A DNA stretch of 64,000 bases. Origin: Flavobacteriales bacterium. Lineage in GTDB: Bacteria; Bacteroidota; Bacteroidia; Flavobacteriales_F; PHOS-HE28. Positions 34,167 to 42,573 of this stretch are shown piece by piece. The notes below the pieces were generated by a model. That model was not told where the DNA came from. It searched no databases and saw only the letters and a list, made by a program, of their open reading frames with translations. Positions within the stretch are counted from its first letter, which is position 1, and every line of letters begins with the position of its first letter. A program made the position numbers and the translations under genes. Location: assembly GCA_016718655.1 (NCBI GenBank), contig JADKCV010000002.1:245690-309689 (forward strand), given 5' to 3'.

Positions 34167-35105
34167 TCAAGCTCTTGAAGTAGTCAGGGTGATCTTCAGC
34201 CCCGTGGCACGGTCCACCTTGGGCTCCCAGTTCAACAGCTTGCGGGCCAAAGTGATATCCGGTTGGCGCTGCATGGGATCGTCCTGCGGAAGCGGCTTGT
34301 AGATGACCTTCTGTGTGGTGCCCGTGAGCTTGATGATCTCCTCGGCGAACTGACCGATGGTGATCTCGCTGGGATTGCCCACGTTCACAGGTCCCGCGTA
34401 GTCGCTGAGCAGCAGGCGATAGATGCCTTCCACCAGGTCGTCCACGTAGCAGAAGCTGCGGGTCTGGCGACCGTCACCGAACACTGACAGGTCCTCGCCG
34501 CGCAGCGCCTGACCGATGAAAGCGGGAAGCACCCGTCCGTCGTTCAACCGCATGCGTGGGCCATAGGTGTTGAAGATGCGTACGATGCGCGTCTCCAGCC
34601 CATGGTAGGTGTGGTAGGCCATGGTGATGGCCTCTTGGAACCGTTTGGCCTCATCGTACACGCCCCGCGGACCCACGGTGTTCACATGACCCCAGTAGTC
34701 CTCCGTTTGTGGATGCACCTGAGGGTCACCATAGACCTCGCTGGTGCTGGCCACCAGGATCCGTGCGCCCTTGGCCTTGGCCAGACCCAGCAGGTTATGG
34801 GTCCCCAGGGAGCTCACCTTCAGGGTCTGGATCGGGATCTTCAGGTAGTCGATCGGGCTGGCCGGACTGGCGAAGTGCAGGATGTACTTCAGTTCACCCG
34901 GAACGTGGACGAACTTGGAGACGTCGTGGTGGTAGAACTCGAAGTCATCACGCTTGAAGAGATGCTCGATGTTCTTCAGGCGGCCCGTGATCAGGTTGTC
35001 CATGGCGATCACGTGGTACCCCTCCTTCAGGAACCGATCGCACAAGTGTGATCCCAGGAAACCAGCGGCACCGGTGATAAGGACGCGTTCTTTCTGTTGT
35101 GCCAT
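34167..35105 (-). CDS. UDP-glucuronic acid decarboxylase-like SDR (UXS), C terminus frameshifted
   Basis: Short-chain dehydrogenase with RVLITGAAGFLGSHLCDRFL, FVHVPGELKYILHFASPASP, STSEVYGDPQVHPQTEDYWG and the catalytic pair in YDEAKRFQEAITMAYH, then TYGPRMRLNDGRVLPAFIGQ and NVGNPSEITIGQFAEEIIKL. This is UXS, which converts UDP-glucuronate to UDP-xylose and pairs with ugd upstream. The written stop at 34167 is probably artificial: beyond it other frames give DYFKSLSAEELHERN and FEGYVRK to a stop at 34109, matching the usual UXS tail, so two single-base shifts lie between about 34135 and 34190. Confidence 0.85.
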   Translation of the reverse strand: MAQQKERVLITGAAGFLGSHLCDRFLKEGYHVIAMDNLITGRLKNIEHLFKRDDFEFYHHDVSKFVHVPGELKYILHFASPASPIDYLKIPIQTLKVSSLGTHNLLGLAKAKGARILVASTSEVYGDPQVHPQTEDYWGHVNTVGPRGVYDEAKRFQEAITMAYHTYHGLETRIVRIFNTYGPRMRLNDGRVLPAFIGQALRGEDLSVFGDGRQTRSFCYVDDLVEGIYRLLLSDYAGPVNVGNPSEITIGQFAEEIIKLTGTTQKVIYKPLPQDDPMQRQPDITLARKLLNWEPKVDRATGLKITLTTSRA

Positions 35106-35108
35106 GGA

Positions 35109-36437
35109 TCAGGCTTTGGCCGACACTGGAAGGTTCACCGCATTGCGACCCACGCTGACGTACGTGAAGCCGATGCGCTCCATCTCGTCCAGGTCATAGA
35201 GGTTCCGACCGTCGAACACGATCTTCTCCTTCAACAGTTCGCCCACCTTGGCGAAATCAGGGGTGCGGAACAAGGCCCACTCGGTGGCGATGATCAAGGC
35301 ATCGGCACCTTTCAGCGCTTCGTACTCGTCCTTGGCGAAGGACATCTTGTCGCCCTTCAGCTTCTTCACGTTCTCCATGCCTTCCGGATCAAAGGCAGTG
35401 ACCGTGGCACCGGCGTTCACGAGGGCGTCTATCATGTACAGGGCTGGTGCCTCGCGGATGTCATCGGTATCGGGCTTGAAAGCGAGGCCCCACATGGCGA
35501 AGTGCTTGCCGCGGAGGTCACCGTAATGGGCCTTGATCTTATCCGTCAGGGTGGTCTTCTGGCGCTCGTTCACCTCCATCACGCTCTTGATGATCTGGAA
35601 GTCATAGCCGGCATCACCGCCGCTTTTGGCCAGGGCCTGTACATCCTTGGGGAAACAGCTACCACCGTAGCCGATCCCAGGGAACAGGAAGCGCTTTCCG
35701 ATACGGGTATCAGTACCCATTCCGATGCGCACCTTGTCCACATCGGCACCCACTTTCTCGCAGAAGTTCGCGATCTCGTTCATGAACGTGATCTTGGTGG
35801 CGAGGAAGGCGTTAGCGGCGTATTTGGTCAGTTCGGCGCTGCGCTCATCCATGAAGATGATGGGGTTGCCCTGGCGCACGAAGGGCTTGTAGAGGTCCTC
35901 CATCACCTTCTGGGCGCGGGGGCTGCTGGTGCCCACCACCACGCGATCGGGTTTCAGGAAGTCGTCCACAGCGAAACCTTCACGCAGGAACTCAGGGTTG
36001 CTCACGATGTCGAAATCGACCTTGGCATGCTTGGCCACGGCAGCATGCACCTTCTCGGCCGTTCCCACGGGAACCGTGCTCTTGTCCACGATCACCTTGT
36101 AGTCCGTGATGATCTTGCCCAGGTCATCGGCCACGCCCAGCACGTACTTCAGGTCGGCACTGCCGTCCTCACCCGGAGGCGTGGGCAGGGCCAGGAAGAT
36201 GATCTGTGCATCCTTGATGGCGCTGACCAGGTCGGTGGTGAAACTGAGGCGACCCTGACGGATGTTGCGCTCGAACAGGACGTCCAGATGCGGTTCATAG
36301 ATGGGCACCTTCCCATCCTTCATCATCTGCACCTTGTTGGCATCGATGTCCACGCAGATCACGTGGTTGCCCGTCTCGGCGAAGCAGGTACCCGTGACGA
36401 GACCTACGTATCCTGTTCCTACTACTGCGATGTTCAT
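35109..36437 (-). CDS. ugd: UDP-glucose 6-dehydrogenase
   Basis: 442 residues. MNIAVVGTGYVGLVTGTCFA at the N terminus, IFLALPTPPGEDGSADLKYV, VIVDKSTVPVGTAEKVHAAV, the Glu region VSNPEFLREGFAVDDFLKPD, and the catalytic Cys in GIGYGGSCFPKDVQALAKSG. It oxidises UDP-glucose to UDP-glucuronate, feeding the UXS enzyme encoded 3 bases downstream. The start is 36437 (an in-frame ATG at 36482 lies inside the preceding gene). Confidence 0.92.
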   Translation of the reverse strand: MNIAVVGTGYVGLVTGTCFAETGNHVICVDIDANKVQMMKDGKVPIYEPHLDVLFERNIRQGRLSFTTDLVSAIKDAQIIFLALPTPPGEDGSADLKYVLGVADDLGKIITDYKVIVDKSTVPVGTAEKVHAAVAKHAKVDFDIVSNPEFLREGFAVDDFLKPDRVVVGTSSPRAQKVMEDLYKPFVRQGNPIIFMDERSAELTKYAANAFLATKITFMNEIANFCEKVGADVDKVRIGMGTDTRIGKRFLFPGIGYGGSCFPKDVQALAKSGGDAGYDFQIIKSVMEVNERQKTTLTDKIKAHYGDLRGKHFAMWGLAFKPDTDDIREAPALYMIDALVNAGATVTAFDPEGMENVKKLKGDKMSFAKDEYEALKGADALIIATEWALFRTPDFAKVGELLKEKIVFDGRNLYDLDEMERIGFTYVSVGRNAVNLPVSAKA

Positions 36438-36478
36438 TCTTAAAGGGTGTTGGGGTCGGGGATCTCCGGCCCGTACGA

Positions 36479-37606
36479 TCAATTGAAAAAAGCCTTCACC
36501 GTTGCGGTGATGTGCGTGAGTTGTTCGTTGTCCAGCTCCGTGCTCATGGGCAGGCTCAGCACCTCCTCCATCAGACGCTCCGTGATGGGGAGGTCACCAC
36601 GGCGTATGCCATAGCCTTCGTAAGCCTTCTGCAGATGCAGGGGCACCGGGTAGTAGATCATGGCCGGCACACCGTTCTTCTCCAAGTGTGCGCGTAGGGC
36701 ATCGCGATGACCACCGGTGATGCGCAGGGTGTACTGGTGGAAGACGTGGGTGCTGTTCGGGCTGCGCTCGGGCACATGTACATGCTCCATACCCGCAAAG
36801 GCCTGGTCGTAGAAGGCTGCAGCGGCCTGGCGAGCGGCACCGTAGGCATCAAGCTGGCGCAGCTTGATGCGCAGCACCGCGGCTTGAATACTATCGAGCC
36901 GGCTGTTCACACCCACCACATCGTGGTAGTAGCGTACCTCGCTGCCATGGTTGCACACCTGGCGGATGCGCTTCGCCAAGGCGTCATCATCGGTGAAGAT
37001 GGCCCCACCATCACCATAGCAACCGAGGTTCTTGCTCGGGAAGAAGCTGGTGGTACCCACCGTGCCGATGGTGCCGGCCTTACGGACCATGCCATCCGGG
37101 AAGGTGTAGTCGCTACCAACAGCCTGGCAGTTGTCCTCGATGACGTACAGGTCATGCTCACGGGCCAGTTCCATGATGGGCGCCATGTCGGCGGTCTGGC
37201 CGAACAAGTGCACCGGAACGATGGCCTTGGTGCGTGGGGTGATCTTGCGGCGCACGTCGGCCGGATCGATGTTGTAGGTGCCCGGCAACACTTCGGCGAA
37301 GACCGGCTTCAGGCCCAGCAGGGCGACGACCTCCACGGTGGCCACGAAGGTGAATGACGGGGTGATGACCTCATCACCCGGCTTCAGGTCCAGAGCCATC
37401 ATGGCGATCTGTAGGGCATCCGTGCCGTTGGCGCACCCGATGGTGTGTCGCACGTGCAAGTAGGCTCCCAGTTCCTGTTCGAAGGACTTCACCTCCGGAC
37501 CGTTGATGAACGCCGCGCTCTGAATAACGTTCAGCATCGCTTGATCGACCTCCGCCTTGATGCGCTGATATTGGCCGACGAGGTCGACCATTTGAATGGG
37601 CTTCAT
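36479..37606 (-). CDS. DegT/DnrJ/EryC1/StrS aminotransferase (WbpE-like)
   Basis: 375 residues. PLP-dependent sugar aminotransferase with YLHVRHTIGCANGTDALQIA, PGDEVITPSFTFVATVEVVA, the cofactor Lys in TTSFFPSKNLGCYGDGGAIF and VNSRLDSIQAAVLRIKLRQL. ANGTDALQIA, FFPSK and LGCYGDGGA are especially like WbpE, which installs the 3-amino group on UDP-3-keto-GlcNAcA and recycles 2-oxoglutarate used by WbpB. The long upstream frame (to 37849) is antisense to the next gene; the start is MKPIQMVDL at 37606. First gene of the polysaccharide operon. Confidence 0.87.
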   Translation of the reverse strand: MKPIQMVDLVGQYQRIKAEVDQAMLNVIQSAAFINGPEVKSFEQELGAYLHVRHTIGCANGTDALQIAMMALDLKPGDEVITPSFTFVATVEVVALLGLKPVFAEVLPGTYNIDPADVRRKITPRTKAIVPVHLFGQTADMAPIMELAREHDLYVIEDNCQAVGSDYTFPDGMVRKAGTIGTVGTTSFFPSKNLGCYGDGGAIFTDDDALAKRIRQVCNHGSEVRYYHDVVGVNSRLDSIQAAVLRIKLRQLDAYGAARQAAAAFYDQAFAGMEHVHVPERSPNSTHVFHQYTLRITGGHRDALRAHLEKNGVPAMIYYPVPLHLQKAYEGYGIRRGDLPITERLMEEVLSLPMSTELDNEQLTHITATVKAFFN

Positions 37607-37658
37607 GCTGGTGTACCTCGCGTGCCTTGTTCGTTGGGTCGGAGCGTTGGAGGCGCGG

Positions 37659-37666
37659 CGAAGATA
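37659..37666 (-). promoter_or_regulatory. -7 box TATCTTCG for the polysaccharide operon
   Basis: Matches TAnnTTYG on the minus strand, 52 bases from the WbpE-like ATG. It is the only such box seen before the wbpE-ugd-UXS run. Confidence 0.5.
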
Positions 37667-37743
37667 ATGTGCGTGCTCGGCGACCTGCTGCAGGAACGCA
37701 CCGTTGACCCAGGGAATGGCAGCACCGATCGTAGCGATGCGGC

Positions 37744-37751
37744 TACCTTTG
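37744..37751 (+). promoter_or_regulatory. -7 box TACCTTTG before the outer-membrane-like gene
   Basis: Exact TAnnTTTG match, 7 bases before ATG 37759. Confidence 0.55.
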
Positions 37752-37758
37752 GCCGGTG

Positions 37759-38520
37759 ATGCATACCCTTTCATCGTTCGCGATGCTGATGGTGCTGGTG
37801 TGTTCGGCGCCTTGCTACGCACAAAGTGCCGTCCGGGATACAGCGACACATCGCATGGTGCTCATCAGCGCCAGTTATGCCCACCAGTTACCGGGTGGCG
37901 ACCTTGCCGACCGCTACGGCCACAACAGCAATGTCGGACTATCCATACAGCGTAGGACCGTCCACGAACTCCTCTTTGGCGTGGAGGGCAGCTTCCTCTT
38001 CGGCAATAAGGTCACCGAACCCGGTGTGATATCCAATGTCCTGAATGGAGCCGGCCAAGTGGTCGATCAGGAAGGCGTGATGGCCGATGTGTTCCTGCTC
38101 CAACGCGGTTGGACCGCTTTTGCCACGGTAGGCAAGGTGATGCACTGGCTCGGTCCGAACACGCGATCAGGGGTCGTGCTGAAGGTTGGCGGGGGCTATA
38201 TGCGCCACAAGGTGCGTGTGCAGACCCAACAGAACATCGTTCCCCAGTTGGAGGAGGACATGTTGAAGGGGTACGACCGCCTGACCGCCGGTCCTGCAGC
38301 CATGGGCTATATCGGTTACCAATACCTGGGGACGCGTCGTCGGGTGAACTTCCATATCGGTCTTGAGATCATGGCCGGCGTCACCCAACCCCTTCGCGCA
38401 TTCAACTTCGATACCGAGACGTACAATATCACCGATCGTCTCGACCTGCTCTCCGGGATCCGCTTGGGATGGATACTGCCTATCGACCGCAGTGACGACG
38501 ACCGATTCCACTACTATTGA
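37759..38520 (+). CDS. outer-membrane beta-barrel-like protein, unknown function
   Basis: 253 residues with a signal peptide (MHTLSSFAMLMVLVCSAPCY then AQ). Alternating hydrophobic/aromatic strands (GLSIQRRTVHELLFGVEGSF, SGVVLKVGGGYMRHKVRVQT, GYIGYQYLGTRRRVNFHIGL, LLSGIRLGWILPI) suggest an outer-membrane barrel of ~8-10 strands, ending in Tyr-Tyr as barrel proteins often do. No named family recognised. The stop shares a base with the waaA start (TGATG), so the two are translationally coupled, which hints at a role in LPS or envelope assembly. Confidence 0.65.
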   Translation: MHTLSSFAMLMVLVCSAPCYAQSAVRDTATHRMVLISASYAHQLPGGDLADRYGHNSNVGLSIQRRTVHELLFGVEGSFLFGNKVTEPGVISNVLNGAGQVVDQEGVMADVFLLQRGWTAFATVGKVMHWLGPNTRSGVVLKVGGGYMRHKVRVQTQQNIVPQLEEDMLKGYDRLTAGPAAMGYIGYQYLGTRRRVNFHIGLEIMAGVTQPLRAFNFDTETYNITDRLDLLSGIRLGWILPIDRSDDDRFHYY

Positions 38521-39827
38521 TGCACCTGCTCACCAACCTGGGCACGATCCTCTGGAGCTTGGCGGTGCATACTGCCGCACCCTTCCATCCCAAGGCCCGA
38601 GCATGGGTCAACGGTAGACGAGGTCTTTGGGAGCGGTTGACACACAAGGCCGATCGACTTCAAGGGTGCCTGTGGATGCACAGCGCCAGCGTAGGTGAGT
38701 TCGAGCAGGGTCTGCCTATTCTGGAGGCCATCAAGGCCGAGCATCCTGAACTTCCGGTACTGCTCACGTTCTTCAGCCCGAGCGGGTACGAAGCGCGCAA
38801 GGACCACCCGCTCGCAACGCATGTGGAATACCTCCCGAACGATTCAGCGCGGAACGCGGAACGCCTGTTGAGCCTGATCCGGCCCTCCACCGTGCTTTGG
38901 GTGAAGTACGAATTCTGGAGGCACCACCTCGCCGCGCTCAAGCGTCATAACGTGCCCACCTACCTGGTCAGTGCCATCTTCCGCCCTGACCAACCCTTCT
39001 TCCGGTGGTATGGCACTGCATGGCGCCAGATGCTCGATCAATTCACCTGGTTGTTCGTCCAGGATGAGCGCTCGCGTGCGTTACTTGACGGTCTCGGCAT
39101 CCGGAACGTGACCGTTGCTGGCGATACGCGTTTCGATCGCGTCATGCGGATCGTGGCCGACGGTCGGACCGTTCCCTTGGCCAAGGCCTTCCAACGAGCG
39201 AACGACACCCCGGTGCTTATCGCTGGAAGTACCTGGTCCGCGGATGAGGACCTGCTCGCAACGGCATTCCGCTGCATGCGCACACCACCAAGGTTGCTCG
39301 TGGTACCGCATGAACCCTCAGCACAAGCAGTGAACCGGCTGATCGGCACAATGCCTCCCCCGGTTGAACGGTGGACCGAATTGGAACGCTTGCTGGAAAC
39401 CAGCCGACCGCCAACCAGTGATGGTGATCCAATACCCAATGAAGGTGACCCCCTGTTCGCTCGCACCTTGGTCATGGATAGGACCGGACTTCTCGCGCGC
39501 ACCTACCAGCACGCGGACATGGCCTATGTGGGAGGTGGTTTCGGGGATGGCATCCACAGTCTGTTGGAAGCCGCAGCATGGGGTATACCAGTGATCTTCG
39601 GCCCCCGGCATACCAAGTTCGCCGAGGCGCAGGGTTTGATCGACGCGGATGGCGGTATCCAAGTGAACAACGCAGAGGAACTGACGTCTGTCGTGACCCG
39701 ATGGATGCGCGATCCCCAAGCCCGTGCGTTGGCGGGTCTTGCCGCTGAGCGGTACGTCCGCTCGCATGCCGGCGCCACCGCACGCATCACCCCTGCGGTG
39801 CTCGAAAGCATTGCGCTCCACCGTTAG
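38520..39827 (+). CDS. waaA: 3-deoxy-D-manno-octulosonic acid transferase
   Basis: 435 residues. N-terminal anchor (LTNLGTILWSLAVHTAAPF), then WMHSASVGEFEQGLPILEAI (the catalytic Glu region), VLLTFFSPSGYEARKDHPLA and the GT-B nucleotide site in VPHEPSAQ and MAYVGGGFGDGIHSLLEAAA, followed by PVIFGPRHTKFAEAQGLI. WaaA/KdtA adds Kdo to lipid A in LPS synthesis. The ATG overlaps the previous stop. Convergent with the MazG-like gene. Confidence 0.92.
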   Translation: MHLLTNLGTILWSLAVHTAAPFHPKARAWVNGRRGLWERLTHKADRLQGCLWMHSASVGEFEQGLPILEAIKAEHPELPVLLTFFSPSGYEARKDHPLATHVEYLPNDSARNAERLLSLIRPSTVLWVKYEFWRHHLAALKRHNVPTYLVSAIFRPDQPFFRWYGTAWRQMLDQFTWLFVQDERSRALLDGLGIRNVTVAGDTRFDRVMRIVADGRTVPLAKAFQRANDTPVLIAGSTWSADEDLLATAFRCMRTPPRLLVVPHEPSAQAVNRLIGTMPPPVERWTELERLLETSRPPTSDGDPIPNEGDPLFARTLVMDRTGLLARTYQHADMAYVGGGFGDGIHSLLEAAAWGIPVIFGPRHTKFAEAQGLIDADGGIQVNNAEELTSVVTRWMRDPQARALAGLAAERYVRSHAGATARITPAVLESIALHR

Positions 39828-39877
39828 GAACGTGCTCCGCTCCTGGCGCACCGCATGGGCACCCCTTGTGGATCGGA

Positions 39878-40216
39878 CTACCTGCCGAGCTTCGGATTGT
39901 TCCGATGGCGCTCCTGATCACGTTCGGTCTTGTCCGCCATGCGCTTCTCCCAAGCGAGCTGCAGATCGGTCCCCGTTTGATTGGCCAAACAGATCACCAC
40001 GAAGAGCACATCGGCCAGTTCCTCGCCGAGGTCCTTGGCCCTATCGCTCTCCTTCTCACTTTGCTCGCCATAGCGCCTCGCCATGATCCGGGCCACTTCC
40101 CCAACCTCCTCGGAGAGCATCGCCATGTTGGTGAGCGGCTCGAAGTACCGGACCCCCGTGGTGGTGATCCACTGATCCACTTCGTGTTGCAGTCCGGTGA
40201 TGGATGGCTCGTTCAT
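39878..40216 (-). CDS. MazG-like nucleotide pyrophosphohydrolase
   Basis: 112 residues, all helical. The Mg-binding motifs of the MazG/dUTPase-like superfamily are visible: EEVGEVARIMARR (ExxE near 35-39) and GEELADVLFVVICLANQTG (ExxD near 65-69). These enzymes hydrolyse nucleoside triphosphates, removing damaged or excess dNTPs. Its start overlaps the dtd stop by 4 bases (ATGA), so it is the last gene of the rsgA/acid phosphatase/dtd operon. Confidence 0.85.
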   Translation of the reverse strand: MNEPSITGLQHEVDQWITTTGVRYFEPLTNMAMLSEEVGEVARIMARRYGEQSEKESDRAKDLGEELADVLFVVICLANQTGTDLQLAWEKRMADKTERDQERHRNNPKLGR

Positions 40217-40665
40217 TCGCGTAGTTCACTGTCGATGATGATGGTGACCGGTCCGTCGTTGACCAAGGAGACCTGCATATCCGCCCCGAATTCACCGGTC
40301 CGCACCGGACGACCCACCAACTCGGCAAGGAGTTGTTCGGCGCGTCGGTAGAGCGGGATGGCATCCACTGGTCGGGCAGCCCGAAGGTAGCTGGGGCGGT
40401 TACCCTTGACCGTGCTGGCATGCAACGTGAATTGGCTCACCAATAAGAGTTCGCCGTCCACTTGGGTCAAGTCCAGGTTCATCACGCCGGCCACATCGGG
40501 GAAGATCCGAAGCCGCGCGATCTTGCCGCATAACCATTCCAGGTCCGCGTGTGTATCGCCCACGGCCACGCCCAACAACACCAGTGCCCCAGGACCAATG
40601 CGGGCATGCTCCGCTCCACCGATGTGGACGGCCGCCTCGCTCACCCGTTGCACCACGGCGCGCAT
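40213..40665 (-). CDS. dtd: D-aminoacyl-tRNA deacylase
   Basis: 150 residues, normal length. MRAVVQRVSEAAVHIGGAEH is the family N terminus; LLVSQFTLHASTVKGNRPSY holds the SQxT motif, and VRTGEFGADMQVSLVNDGPV holds the GxNP-like cross-subunit region, here read as ADMQVSLVNDGPVT. DTD removes D-amino acids wrongly attached to tRNA. Followed by MazG with ATGA overlap and preceded 2 bases upstream by the acid phosphatase gene. Confidence 0.92.
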   Translation of the reverse strand: MRAVVQRVSEAAVHIGGAEHARIGPGALVLLGVAVGDTHADLEWLCGKIARLRIFPDVAGVMNLDLTQVDGELLLVSQFTLHASTVKGNRPSYLRAARPVDAIPLYRRAEQLLAELVGRPVRTGEFGADMQVSLVNDGPVTIIIDSELRE

Positions 40666-40667
40666 GA

Positions 40668-41510
40668 TCAGTGCCCCTGTTCGAACCAGGCCTTCATGCG
40701 GGCCAGCTTCTCCGCATCGGTACCCTTGCCTTGGACAGCGTCGCGGTAGGTACCGTACATGGGGTTGGGCAGCAGTACGAAGTACCTGGATAGCGTATCG
40801 GTCATGGTATCAACCAACGGACGACCGTGGTCCACCGTGCGGTCCTTGAAGCGTTCATCGAAGTCACGTAGTTGGTCGCCAACGAGCAATACGATACGGT
40901 GGTCGGATGCCACCCGCGCGCGTCGTTCGGTCTTATCGCTGGTACCTTCCATCAACAGCAAGTGGTCGACGTCGGCATCCGGGAACCCCAGGTCCTGCAA
41001 GTTCTTCAAGGTGGCGGCGCGCTCCCGGACATCGCGATTGGTGATGTAGAAGATGATGCAGCCCTGTTCATCAGCGTACTTGAGGAACTCCAATGCACCG
41101 GGAGTGGCCTTTGCGCTCGCCTTGGTGGTCCATTCCAACCAAGTGGCTTGATCGAAGGGCTTGCCTTGGGCAACGGCCTCCAATTGGTACGGACTGTTGT
41201 CGAGCACGGTCTCATCGATGTCCACGATCACCGCGGACGGTCGTGCATCGGTAACACGAAGGTTCTCGGCAAGGCGAAGTCGGGCCAACTCGTACCCCTG
41301 TTGGGCGATACGGTGGTATTCCGCCGAAGCATGCTGCCAGAGCACGGCATCCGCCCCCATGTGGGCAAGCTGTACGGCGTGATCGGTCGTAGGATCGGGA
41401 GCTTGTGCAACAGGCAGAGGGTCGACCGGGAGCGGACGGGCGTTCCGGCAACCCAACACACTGACCAAGGCGATGGTCGCGATCCATGTCGTATTCCTGG
41501 TAGGCATCAT
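40668..41510 (-). CDS. 5'-nucleotidase/acid phosphatase lipoprotein, e(P4) family
   Basis: 280 residues. N-terminal lipoprotein signal (ATIALVSVLGCRN, Cys about 21). HAD superfamily catalytic motif VIVDIDETVLDNSPYQ with the two Asp residues (DxDET) typical of class C acid phosphatases/P4 lipoproteins; IFYITNRDVRERAATLKNLQ and VLLVGDQLRDFDERFK give the later motifs with the second Asp pair. It dephosphorylates nucleotides such as NMN in the periplasm. Placed between rsgA and dtd with 2-base gaps on both sides. Confidence 0.88.
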   Translation of the reverse strand: MMPTRNTTWIATIALVSVLGCRNARPLPVDPLPVAQAPDPTTDHAVQLAHMGADAVLWQHASAEYHRIAQQGYELARLRLAENLRVTDARPSAVIVDIDETVLDNSPYQLEAVAQGKPFDQATWLEWTTKASAKATPGALEFLKYADEQGCIIFYITNRDVRERAATLKNLQDLGFPDADVDHLLLMEGTSDKTERRARVASDHRIVLLVGDQLRDFDERFKDRTVDHGRPLVDTMTDTLSRYFVLLPNPMYGTYRDAVQGKGTDAEKLARMKAWFEQGH

Positions 41511-41512
41511 GA

Positions 41513-42481
41513 TCAGTCCAGTCGATAGGGGCTCTCTTCGTCGAGGCCTTGCAAGATATCCAGGTAGCTGGCATACCGGCTTTCAGCCACACGGCCCTCC
41601 TCCACCGCCTTGCGCACGGCGCAGCCGGGTTCCTCCTTATGCAGGCAATTGTTGAAGCGGCAATCGGCTTTCAACCGGAACATCTCAGGGAATTGGTCCC
41701 CGATGTGCTCCGGCTCGAGATCGACAAGACCGAAGCCCTTGATGCCCGGGGTGTCGATGATGAACGTAGGGGCCGGGGCATCGCCATCGACCTTCAATTC
41801 ATACATCTCGGCATTGGTGGTGGTATGCTGTCCTTTGCCGCTGGCTTCGCTGATCTCCAAGGTCCAGAGGTCAAGGTCCGGATCGATGGCGTTGATCAGC
41901 GTACTCTTGCCCACCCCGCTGTGACCGGCCACCAAAGTGACCTTCCCAGCAAGCAAGGTTCGCACTGCTTCCACGCCTACGCCGCTGAGTGCCGCAGTGA
42001 TGAACGTGCGATACCCGGCCTCTTCGTACACCTCCTGGTACTCGGCCAACCGATCCAGGTCCTCCTCGGTCAGATCATCCACTTTGTTGAACACGATGAT
42101 GGCCGGTACCTGATAGGTCTCGGCCGTGATCAGGAACCGATCGATGAACCCATAGGAGGTTCGTGGTCGAGCCACCGTCACCATCAAGAGCGCTTGGTCC
42201 AGGTTCGCGGCAATGACGTGCTTGTGATGGCTGAGATTCACGCTACGCCGAACGATGTAGTTCCGACGCTCGTGTAGTTCCATGATGGAACCCACCTCAT
42301 CGGTGCGCTCCTGGGGAAGGAAGGAGACCCGATCGCCGACCGCTACCGGATTGGTGCTCTTCCATCCTTTGATGCGCAGGTTCCCACGGGCCACACAAGT
42401 GTGCAATGTGGCATCATCGCCACGCACGACATACTGGCTGCCGGTACTTCGCATCACGACCCCGTTCAACATTCCTTGCAT
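41513..42481 (-). CDS. rsgA: ribosome small subunit-dependent GTPase A
   Basis: 322 residues from MQGMLNGVVM (a slightly later ATG, 42472, is possible). Circularly permuted GTPase: OB-fold N terminus, ALLMVTVARPRTSYGFIDRF, G4 motif IVFNKVDDLT, then G1 VAGHSGVGKSTLINAIDP, G3 DTPGIKGFGL, and a C-terminal zinc finger with CRFNNCLHKEEPGC. RsgA matures the 30S subunit. Its operon (acid phosphatase, dtd, MazG) follows in the same direction. Diverges from gldA; a GACCTTTG box lies just upstream. Confidence 0.92.
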   Translation of the reverse strand: MQGMLNGVVMRSTGSQYVVRGDDATLHTCVARGNLRIKGWKSTNPVAVGDRVSFLPQERTDEVGSIMELHERRNYIVRRSVNLSHHKHVIAANLDQALLMVTVARPRTSYGFIDRFLITAETYQVPAIIVFNKVDDLTEEDLDRLAEYQEVYEEAGYRTFITAALSGVGVEAVRTLLAGKVTLVAGHSGVGKSTLINAIDPDLDLWTLEISEASGKGQHTTTNAEMYELKVDGDAPAPTFIIDTPGIKGFGLVDLEPEHIGDQFPEMFRLKADCRFNNCLHKEEPGCAVRKAVEEGRVAESRYASYLDILQGLDEESPYRLD

Positions 42482-42533
42482 GCCGCTGGTTGGAACGCGG
42501 CAGTGTACAAAGGTCGTTAGACATCGCACGTTC

Positions 42534-42541
42534 TACCTTCG
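42534..42541 (+). promoter_or_regulatory. -7 box TACCTTCG before gldA
   Basis: Exact TAnnTTCG match, 32 bases before ATG 42574, in the divergent gap with rsgA. Confidence 0.5.
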
Positions 42542-42573
42542 CCCTGCGCCGATCATCATGGCGTTGTGCTTCC

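Noticed and set aside
35097..36443. 448-codon open frame on the plus strand
   Set aside because: Antisense shadow of ugd.
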